A stretch of DNA of 45,874 nt from an uncultured Cytophagales bacterium. Lineage in GTDB: Bacteria; Bacteroidota; Bacteroidia; Cytophagales; UBA9547. The position numbers and the translations under genes are program-made. Shown here one piece after another: positions 6,012 to 12,780 of this stretch. The stretch is taken from positions 1-45,874 of the forward strand of contig CAMFLX010000021.1 of the NCBI GenBank assembly GCA_945957555.1. Reading direction: 5' to 3'. Numbering within the stretch: position 1 is the stretch's first letter; each line of letters starts with the position of its first letter. The notes beneath the pieces are model-generated. The model was given only the letters and a program-made list of their open reading frames with translations, did not search any database and was not told the origin of the DNA.

Positions 6012-7478
6012 ATGAAAAAAATTAAACTATTAATGGCTGTTCTCTGGGCCCTGGAATCCATGAGCGCGCAATATGTGTCTATTCCAGACAGCAACTTTAG
6101 GAAAGTTTTAAAGTCCTATTATCCCACTTGTTTCAATGCCCAAGATCTCATGGATACCGCTTGTGTGAACCATGGTAACGTAGATGCCAGTAATTTGGAT
6201 GTGCGCGACGCCAATATTGAAAGCTTGGAAGGGATTCAGTATTTTACCGAACTGAACGTATTGTTTTGTATAGGCAATAAGCTTACGAGCTTGGACTTAA
6301 GCCATAACAAAAAATTGCAATCACTCTATTGTAATAAAAACAAGCTAACAACTTTGGATTTGAGTAAAAATCCCAATCTTACGTATTTGGAATGTTATCA
6401 AAACCAGTTGACCAGCTTGGACATCAGTGCTTGTACCAAAATGACCAGTCTTACTTGCTACGAGAACCAGCTCACCAGCCTAGATCTGAGTAATTTTAAA
6501 TCACTTATTGGAGTCGTATGTTCTTCAAATAAGTTAACCTCATTAAAACTGGATAGTGCTGTGGCCTTGTATGATTTACAATGTCACTACAATCAGTTGA
6601 CAGAACTCAACCTGAGTGCTTGTAGTAACTTGGTCAATTTGCTTTGCCACGGAAACTTGCTGACTTCCCTAGATTTAAGCCATTCTCCAAATTTCAGGCA
6701 CCTTAGATGTTACCAAAATCAATTGTCCGCGATAGACTTAAGTAGCTGTCCATCACTTTCGTATTTGGAGTGTTACGACAATAAACTAAAAAGCTTAAAT
6801 CTGAGTAAAAACATGTTTGTAGAGTATCTGAATTGCGGCAATAACCAAATCGACTCTTTGGACTTTAAGAATCTTCTAGCGCTTAAGTGGTTTTTATGTG
6901 ATTCCAACAATATGTTAAGCCTAAAGATGGATAATTGCCCCGCAATAAATTATATTACTTGCAATGCCAACATGTTCACCAAACTCGATTTCTCAAGTTT
7001 GACAAGTATCTTAACCATATCAGCACAGGATAACCAGCTTGCTGTTTTAGATCTGGGTGCTAATACTAAACTGACAGATTTAAACATCACCAATAACCGA
7101 TTCTCGGGCATGGTTACTTTGCCCAATACCTCAGCAAATATCAAAGCTGCAGGGAATTGCTTCGAACCCATTCCAGACATGCCTACAGGTTATTCCGGTA
7201 CTTGGGATGTAGGCCCCAACCGTGCTGACTGTATTTATACTGGGGTCAGTGATGCAAGTATTGACGGTGGTTTTGTGTGTTACCCCAATCCAGGAACGGA
7301 TTTTATTACTATAAAAACCAATTCCTTAAACAATATAGAATGGTATGATGCGCAAGGTCTTTTGGTAAAGCAGCAACAACCAACTTCTTCATTGGAGCTG
7401 CTGGATGTGTCTATGCTCAAGTCTGGTATCTATAGGCTCAGACAAGGTTCGGTAGCGACCATGTTTGTGAAGGAATAG
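6012..7478 (+). CDS. Secreted leucine-rich repeat protein with T9SS sorting domain
   Basis: A 488-residue protein. Residues 1-20 form a signal peptide (MKKIKLLMAVLW..., cleavage after SAQ). An N-terminal cap 'VSIPDSNFRKVL' is followed by about thirteen 21-residue LRRs of the form LTSLDLSxxxxLxxLxCxxNQ, with a conserved Cys. Residues from about 405 form a beta-rich C-terminal domain, with 'YPNPGTDFITIKT' and ending 'LKSGIYRLRQGSVATMFVKE', the type A T9SS sorting signal that anchors proteins at the cell surface or releases them. It probably acts in surface adhesion or recognition; the partner is unknown. An 18-bp-stem terminator follows it. Confidence 0.9.
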   Translation: MKKIKLLMAVLWALESMSAQYVSIPDSNFRKVLKSYYPTCFNAQDLMDTACVNHGNVDASNLDVRDANIESLEGIQYFTELNVLFCIGNKLTSLDLSHNKKLQSLYCNKNKLTTLDLSKNPNLTYLECYQNQLTSLDISACTKMTSLTCYENQLTSLDLSNFKSLIGVVCSSNKLTSLKLDSAVALYDLQCHYNQLTELNLSACSNLVNLLCHGNLLTSLDLSHSPNFRHLRCYQNQLSAIDLSSCPSLSYLECYDNKLKSLNLSKNMFVEYLNCGNNQIDSLDFKNLLALKWFLCDSNNMLSLKMDNCPAINYITCNANMFTKLDFSSLTSILTISAQDNQLAVLDLGANTKLTDLNITNNRFSGMVTLPNTSANIKAAGNCFEPIPDMPTGYSGTWDVGPNRADCIYTGVSDASIDGGFVCYPNPGTDFITIKTNSLNNIEWYDAQGLLVKQQQPTSSLELLDVSMLKSGIYRLRQGSVATMFVKE

Positions 7479-7496
7479 GTACTCAATCGCCATAAA

Positions 7497-7537
7497 CAAA
7501 CGACAAAGCCTTCATAGAATGAAGGCTTTGTCGTTTG
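7497..7537. terminator. Bidirectional terminator
   Basis: A perfect 18-bp stem, CAAACGACAAAGCCTTCA (7497-7514) with its complement at 7520-7537, around a 5-nt loop. It lies between two convergent genes and can serve both. The core ACAAAGCCTTC also forms the terminator at 9039-9075. Confidence 0.85.
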
Positions 7538-7578
7538 TAATTAGTAATACACAAACTGCCATATAAGCGGCATAAGCA

Positions 7579-8898
7579 TCAATAAAGTACCAATTTCGTA
7601 TTTTTGATTTCCTTATTCTTATACACAAAGGTTAATGTGTAGATTCCAAGGGATTTATCGATGTGAATATTTTTAGAAATCGCCAAAGACTCACTCTTTC
7701 CGTCAGACGAGGTAATTATTAATTGATCAAGTTGTGTAATGTCATCTATTACAATATTTCCATGACTTGGATTTGGGGTAAACATTTGTAACGTTGTATC
7801 TATGGTGGGGTGATCATTGATGTCCACTGATTTATGGTCAAACAATTCCATTTTTGTGTAGCCATACACGATTTTGTGCTGGAGTCGTTTATTATTGTTG
7901 GGATATTCCGTAAAAGAAACCTCCTTGATTCGGTTCCCATTGTACAAATTGTTGTATTCTGATCGCAATGTGTATACTGAATCGACAAGAATGAAATTTG
8001 AGACATTGATTACCCTGCCTGAGTCATTATATGTGGTTATCTTTTTATCTTTGTTTCTAGTCCAAATCATCTGATTCGGGCTGTATTGCCATCTCTGAAT
8101 ATAGGGAGCATCATTATTATGGATACTCCAAGAGAGTACTTTTCTCTGTAGGCTGTCATATTGGGTTCTATAGTAATAATGAGTGTTGGAATAAGGAAGG
8201 GTTATATCGTAATTGCTACTATCTATATAACTAATAATTTCTAATAAGAATGTGTCTCTCACTTCACTAAAACAAGTTGCATGTATGCCATATTCGATCG
8301 TGGAGTCTAAGATGTCGTTTTTATATTTGTATTCCGTGTAGCCTTGTTGTACCAAATTAGTCTTGCAGCCACTTATATTGCCATAAGAATCACTCTTGAT
8401 AATCTGTCCTTTTTCGTTTTTAAAAACATCAGTTTTATAGCTACTGGCTGGTTGCCAGTAAGTCAGATAATAATTGTCAGTTGTTGACGTTGATGATCCA
8501 GAAGTGTCATAAGTGAATTCTGTCTTCCAACTATGCATATAGTGGGTGGTGTCTTTGTCAGAATAGAAGCCTACAATTTTAGAGGTGGTTCGCCCTTGTA
8601 AATCATAGCTATAGGTGGTAAGATGTCCCCAATAGTCGCTGGATAAGTATTCTGCATGACTTGTGAGCCTACCTTGCTCGTTGTACTTGAAAATATTTCT
8701 TTGAGAGTCTTTTACTATGCCTAAACTGTCATACCAATACTCTATAGCATTAGTTGGATGCCCATATTGGACGAAATCAAGAACATTGTCGGTTTGGGCG
8801 GTACATATCCCTAGTCCAAGATGTATGAGCAACAAAGTTACTATACTCATAACCGAATTCAAAGATCTTTTAGCTTTGAAATACATTTTTGAAGTCAT
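7579..8898 (-). CDS. Secreted YD/RHS-like repeat protein with T9SS sorting domain
   Basis: About 439 residues from the chosen ATG at 8898. A hydrophobic segment 'SVMSIVTLLLIHLGLGICTAQ' is the signal peptide. The body has recurring short units such as 'YNEQGRLTSHAEY', 'YDLQGRTTSKI' and 'YDSLQRKVLSW', the Y-(D/N)-x-x-G-R pattern of YD/RHS-type beta repeats found in surface proteins. The last 75 residues ('FTPNPSHGNIVIDD' to 'LGIYTLTFVYKNKEIKNTKLVLY') form a type A T9SS sorting domain. The frame stays open to 8973, but those residues precede the signal peptide. No toxin tip or protease domain is seen, so it is probably a structural surface protein. Confidence 0.85.
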   Translation of the reverse strand: MTSKMYFKAKRSLNSVMSIVTLLLIHLGLGICTAQTDNVLDFVQYGHPTNAIEYWYDSLGIVKDSQRNIFKYNEQGRLTSHAEYLSSDYWGHLTTYSYDLQGRTTSKIVGFYSDKDTTHYMHSWKTEFTYDTSGSSTSTTDNYYLTYWQPASSYKTDVFKNEKGQIIKSDSYGNISGCKTNLVQQGYTEYKYKNDILDSTIEYGIHATCFSEVRDTFLLEIISYIDSSNYDITLPYSNTHYYYRTQYDSLQRKVLSWSIHNNDAPYIQRWQYSPNQMIWTRNKDKKITTYNDSGRVINVSNFILVDSVYTLRSEYNNLYNGNRIKEVSFTEYPNNNKRLQHKIVYGYTKMELFDHKSVDINDHPTIDTTLQMFTPNPSHGNIVIDDITQLDQLIITSSDGKSESLAISKNIHIDKSLGIYTLTFVYKNKEIKNTKLVLY

Positions 8899-9038
8899 TG
8901 TTTTTGTAGACTTGTTTCTGAAAACTCCTAAATAAGACGACACTGTTTTAAAATGTTCCACTAAAATAAGCAATATATTATTGAAAATTCCATAAGGTCA
9001 TGTTTTTTGTTAATAAATGGCCACTTTCGGTAGTAATG

Positions 9039-9075
9039 ACCAACAAAGCCTTCGATTTACGAAGGCTTTGTTGGT
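9039..9075. terminator. Terminator hairpin
   Basis: A perfect 16-bp stem, ACCAACAAAGCCTTCG (9039-9054) with its complement at 9060-9075, and a 5-nt loop. It is placed downstream of the minus-strand LRR gene ending at 9100. It shares the ACAAAGCCTTC core with the terminator at 7497-7537. Confidence 0.8.
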
Positions 9076-9099
9076 TGTATGATTTCAGTACGTTATACC

Positions 9100-10839
9100 T
9101 TACTCAAAAATGACCTTTTTAAAAGCTTCGTGCTGAGATTTGAAAATATAAATTTGTTCATGCTTTAAGTGGAGCTCAGATTCCTTACCTTCAGCCACCT
9201 TTTGGCCCATGAGGTCATATACTTCATAGAATTTATCCGAATTGTCAGACTGTTTGCTGTCTTGTATTTGCAATAGTGGTACGGAGCTGCCAATCCTGAA
9301 GTTATAGATTTCGATTGGATAATCAATTAGATCCTTAACGTCACTTTCCTTGTCATAATAATTGTGAACGATGATTTTGACCATAGTTACGTTAGAATAA
9401 TCGAATTTGATACCAGGGCTGGGCTGCATGTACATATTGCCATCATATGGATCTTTTTTCATTTTTCCACAAATGGCCTTACTAAAATCAAAGCTAAACT
9501 TACTTATGCCACCGTCATAGGTAACATCTTCAAACGTATGTCTATTTATCGAATAACTAGTCCAAAATTCGCTGAAATTGCCTGAGTTATTACCAATCTG
9601 TAAGCTGTAATTATAATACAAGTCTATCGCTGTGGTATCCATGTCTGTGTCATTTTTAAAGACTAAATCGTTTTGATTTATGTCTTGTAGGGAAACCAAA
9701 ATGTTTAGACTGTCAGACTTGCCTCCGTTTTTTACAGTAAACTCGAGCGTTGAATTTTGGGACAAATCCAAGGCAAATTTCTTTTCAAGATTTCCATCGG
9801 CATAACTGCCAAATGATACCGTGATGGGTTCATAAACACCCTTTGGCTGAGTAATTTTGTATCTCATCACGCCATCGCCACTTCTGGTTTTGATCGCACT
9901 AAATCCATTTTTGTTGATGGTCTCAGACCAAAACAGCCCCATATAGGCCTTTTCGTTGGGCTCTGGTACGCCACTCCATCTGGGTTTATCTGTTTCTAAA
10001 AGATATTCGTTTGTACCACTGTTGGGCGCAAGTTTGAAATCATCACAGGCTCCTGTGGTACTTAAGTTGGAACCCACACAGTTTTCTTGGGTTACCTTGT
10101 AGCAGTTTTCCCAGATAGTGTTGGCATCCTTCTCTCCCTTTTTTGTAGCCATATCAACGTCGCTTACGCATACAGAAACTAGTGCATTGTAGTCACATTT
10201 GATAGCATTGAGCCCATACGGAACCAGAAGTGTTTGTAACTGATTGTGACCAACGTTCAAATAGCTTAAATAATACATATTTTTGACATCCAGTGAGGTT
10301 AGTTGGTTGTAACTAAGATCTAACCCAGATAAGTAGTACCAAGGGTCGCTAGAGAAACTTTGAATATTATTATGCCTTAGGTTTAAATCATCAATACTGA
10401 TATATGGGGTATTGGTTTTTGGGGTTTTATTGAGTTGGTTGTAACTCCAGTCTACGTACTTTATATGCAAGTAGCTTTGGGGAGATGAAATACTGTCAAT
10501 CATGTTGTGGCTTAGGTTGATTGTATCAATAGAATAGTAATGATTTTGCAAATTCAATTGTTTGAGCTGATTATAGCTACAATCTAGTTTCCTGAGCTGT
10601 TCGAAGGCTTCTATACCTTTGAGCGAAGTAATCCCCATATTGGATACATTAATTTCTCTGGGCTTTGATGACCATTGAAAAGCCTCATTATTGCTGATCT
10701 CTTGGTCTTTGTTGGTATTTAACTCTGGTATGCCCAGTAAATAATTTTTGAATATGGGGTCCGGAATATCTACGTTTTGGGCAATACTGCAAGTGATGGT
10801 GCTAGCAAGGACTAGAAAGGAGTAAAAAAGTTTTTTCAT
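9100..10839 (-). CDS. Secreted LRR protein with C-terminal sorting-like domain
   Basis: A 579-residue protein. Residues 1-20 form a signal peptide (MKKLFYSFLVLASTITCSIAQ). A calcium-loop-like segment 'NTNKDQEISNNEA' (about 41-53) is followed by irregular LRRs to about residue 245 ('LDCSYNQLKQLNL', 'LDLSYNQLTSLDV'). A beta-sandwich-like region of about 290-520, with 'FSAIKTRSGDGVMRYKI', could be a galactose-binding or CBM-like module. The C-terminus ('YEVYDLMGQKVAEGKESELHL' onwards) resembles a shortened T9SS sorting domain but lacks the usual YPNP start, so its secretion route is less certain than for the neighbours. The architecture resembles surface carbohydrate-binding proteins. The ligand is not known. 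Confidence 0.8.
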   Translation of the reverse strand: MKKLFYSFLVLASTITCSIAQNVDIPDPIFKNYLLGIPELNTNKDQEISNNEAFQWSSKPREINVSNMGITSLKGIEAFEQLRKLDCSYNQLKQLNLQNHYYSIDTINLSHNMIDSISSPQSYLHIKYVDWSYNQLNKTPKTNTPYISIDDLNLRHNNIQSFSSDPWYYLSGLDLSYNQLTSLDVKNMYYLSYLNVGHNQLQTLLVPYGLNAIKCDYNALVSVCVSDVDMATKKGEKDANTIWENCYKVTQENCVGSNLSTTGACDDFKLAPNSGTNEYLLETDKPRWSGVPEPNEKAYMGLFWSETINKNGFSAIKTRSGDGVMRYKITQPKGVYEPITVSFGSYADGNLEKKFALDLSQNSTLEFTVKNGGKSDSLNILVSLQDINQNDLVFKNDTDMDTTAIDLYYNYSLQIGNNSGNFSEFWTSYSINRHTFEDVTYDGGISKFSFDFSKAICGKMKKDPYDGNMYMQPSPGIKFDYSNVTMVKIIVHNYYDKESDVKDLIDYPIEIYNFRIGSSVPLLQIQDSKQSDNSDKFYEVYDLMGQKVAEGKESELHLKHEQIYIFKSQHEAFKKVIFE

Positions 10840-10972
10840 TGTTTTAGTTTTTTAAAAGTACATAACATGCCTAAGAGAGGGATCACTACTAATAAGTTAA
10901 CAACGCAATGATTTAAATATTTTGAGGAGCTAAAAGGGTGATTTTTGCGCCGTTAATACCTTTATTCTATCG

Positions 10973-11220
10973 CAATAGTCCGAAGGTTATGTATGGTGTT
11001 ATTTATAAATCATTGATAATAAGTCAGATTTGTGATTTTGGGGGCTTGACATTTGCCCAAACGGACTATTGATTTTGAAAACAATAGTCCGTAGACAACT
11101 TTCCAAAAACTTTCAGTAAAAACTACCCTCTGAAAACGCCCTTATGTTTTTGATCCTGAACAAGAAACCAACGGACTATTGGACTATTGTCGGACTATTG
11201 ATGGACTATTGCAATAGTCC
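10973..11220. promoter_or_regulatory. Cluster of eight GGACTATTG motifs
   Basis: The 9-mer GGACTATTG or its complement CAATAGTCC occurs at 10973, 11063, 11082, 11173, 11181, 11192, 11203 and 11212. The 11063/11082 pair forms a hairpin (CGGACTATTG, 10-nt loop, CAATAGTCCG). The last five are packed end to end over 48 bp, with 8, 11, 11 and 9 bp between starts, four in direct orientation and the last inverted. The block lies 141 bp upstream of the 233-residue orphan gene and fills the gene-free stretch 10840-11360. It looks like a multi-site operator or iteron set. Confidence 0.7.
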
Positions 11221-11360
11221 CTTTGCGAATCTCAAACACACTTTTTAGGTTTGTGTCATGTCTGGCTGACGAGCCCGGCAGATGCTGAAGTACAGCGACC
11301 GAATACTTAGGGAATATCCGAAACGCCTATTCGGGAAGGTTTATTTTTAATGTTTCAATT

Positions 11361-12062
11361 ATGAACAACAAACAAAACGCCAAGTTGCGGATGTACCTCC
11401 AGGTACAAGACACCGCAGAAAAGTACGAAAAAATTTGGATGGCAATGCCTGCTTTTGTAAGAGGAATGAATAGGGTCAATGTGGCCGTAAAGGTCATCAA
11501 TGATCATAAAGGTGGTCTTCAGGTGAGTTCAAAAAGTGTCACCACCGTGAAAGACGAGAAAAGGCTGGAAATGGCCAAACGCACTGGGGTGATCATGGCA
11601 GCCTTGAGGGCTTATGCATCAGAACATAAGCTTAGTGACTTGATTACTGAGCTAGATAAAAGTCCAAAGGATATTATGCAGTGCAAAGAGAACGATGCCG
11701 ATGACTATTGTCAGCACATTCATGAATTGGCACTAGTGCACAAAGATGGCCTTGCCGACCAAGGGGTAACTGTGGAGGAGCTCGATGCACACCAGCAAAG
11801 TATCGACCAGTTCAGTGATCTCATCGGCAAGCCTAGGACAGTGACTACTAATAGAGTGGTTACACGTAGCAAGATTGACCTAGCCTTTGACGAAGCTGAT
11901 GATGTATTGGACAACATTCTGGACAATTTGGCGCTTAGGCTTGAAGCCCAAGATGCTGACTTTTATGGTGCATGGCAGTCGGCACGTGTGGTCATTGCTA
12001 CCGGAGGTGGTGGCTCTAGGTGGAAAGGGGATGATGATAAAGGCGGGGATGCACCTGTATAA
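11361..12062 (+). CDS. Uncharacterised 233-residue helical protein
   Basis: I do not recognise a named family, although proteins of similar size and style occur in Bacteroidota. There is no signal peptide or membrane segment, so it is probably cytoplasmic. The sequence is charged and mostly helical, with segments such as 'LRMYLQVQDTAEKYEKIWMAMPAF' and 'IDLAFDEADDVLDNILDNLALRLEAQDADFYGAWQSARVVI'. The C-terminus ends in a Gly/Asp-rich tail (GGGGSRWKGDDDKGGDAPV), probably disordered. The ATG at 11361 is preceded by an A/T-rich leader. The gene stands alone between the GGACTATTG cluster and a terminator plus the 21-bp array. Real coding is supported by length, coherent amphipathic helices and its own terminator. 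Confidence 0.8.
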   Translation: MNNKQNAKLRMYLQVQDTAEKYEKIWMAMPAFVRGMNRVNVAVKVINDHKGGLQVSSKSVTTVKDEKRLEMAKRTGVIMAALRAYASEHKLSDLITELDKSPKDIMQCKENDADDYCQHIHELALVHKDGLADQGVTVEELDAHQQSIDQFSDLIGKPRTVTTNRVVTRSKIDLAFDEADDVLDNILDNLALRLEAQDADFYGAWQSARVVIATGGGGSRWKGDDDKGGDAPV

Positions 12063-12123
12063 TCATTCATAATATAAAATCTTGAGGATATAGCTATACT
12101 ATATCTTTAAGAGTGTAAGTAGT

Positions 12124-12158
12124 AGAAAGCCATTCCATCGGACGCGATGGGGTGGCTT
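12124..12158 (+). terminator. Terminator of the 233-residue gene
   Basis: The stem AAAGCCATTCCATCG (12124-12138) pairs with CGATGGGGTGGCTTT (12143-12157), allowing two G-T pairs, with a 4-nt loop followed by TTGTTTT. It ends about 30 bp before the 21-bp array begins. Confidence 0.85.
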
Positions 12159-12212
12159 TTTGTTTTATAACAGGTTAAACCTATACATTGAATTTGAATG
12201 TATTGCAAATTG

Positions 12213-12695
12213 GGTGAAGGCTTAGTATACTCGGGTAGACGAGTGTGCAGAGCGGGTGGAGGTGTCGGATACTCGGGTGAACGAGTATGCCAGTCGGGTG
12301 AAGGACTTGGCAAATTGGGTGAAGGCTTAGTATACTCGGGTAGACGAGTGTGCAGAGCAGGTGGAGGTGTCGGATACTCGGGTGAACGATTATGCCAGTC
12401 GGGTGAAGGACTTGGCAAATTGAGTGAAGGCTTAGTATACTCGGGTAGACGAGTGTGGAGGGCAGGTGGAGGTGTCGGATACTCGGGTGAACGATTATGC
12501 CAGTCGGGTGAAGGACTTGGCAAATTGAGTGAAGGCTTAGTATACTCGGGTAGACGAGTGTGGAGGGCAGGTGGAGGTGTTGGATACCCGGATGGACGAG
12601 TATTCCAGGCGGGTGAAGGACTTGGCGAGAGCGTAGAAGGTGTCGGCAGAACCGTGGAAGGAGTTGGAAAAGCTGTGGAAGGATGCTACAATCAC
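12213..12695. repeat. 21-bp array with a 105-bp higher-order repeat
   Basis: Twenty-three contiguous 21-bp units fit exactly (483 bp). Most begin GGTGAA, GGTGGA or GGTAGA. Five different unit types follow in a fixed order to make a 105-bp block, present at 12213, 12318, 12423 and 12528; the last block is more diverged and three degenerate units follow (12633-12695). Because 21 is a multiple of 3, several frames stay open on both strands (for example 12198-12890 plus, and 12107-12523 and 12181-12726 minus), giving heptad strings such as GEGLVYS-GRRVCRA. A third frame reads YTRVDEC-AERVEVS-DTRVNEY and ends in the protein-like string EPWKELEKLWKDATITQRIG before TAA, but has repeated TAG and TGA stops. 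The array could be a decayed coiled-coil gene or a DNA-level repeat. Confidence 0.85.
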
Positions 12696-12715
12696 CCAGA
12701 GAATAGGCGTAAACT

Positions 12716-12749
12716 AAAAGCACCACCGAAGTATTTCGGTGGCGCTTTT
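12716..12749. terminator. Bidirectional terminator beside the GloVer gene
   Basis: AAAAGCACCACCGAA (12716-12730) pairs with TTCGGTGGCGCTTTT (12735-12749) with one mismatch and a 4-nt loop. It is downstream of the minus-strand GloVer gene and directly after the end of the 21-bp array. Confidence 0.85.
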
Positions 12750-12780
12750 GATGTTTATAGTGCTACAGGCATTAGCAGTT

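Noticed and set aside
12107..12726. Minus-strand Pro/Ser-rich frames that look like low-complexity secreted proteins
   Set aside because: They are by-products of the same array, without signal peptide, and overlap two terminators.
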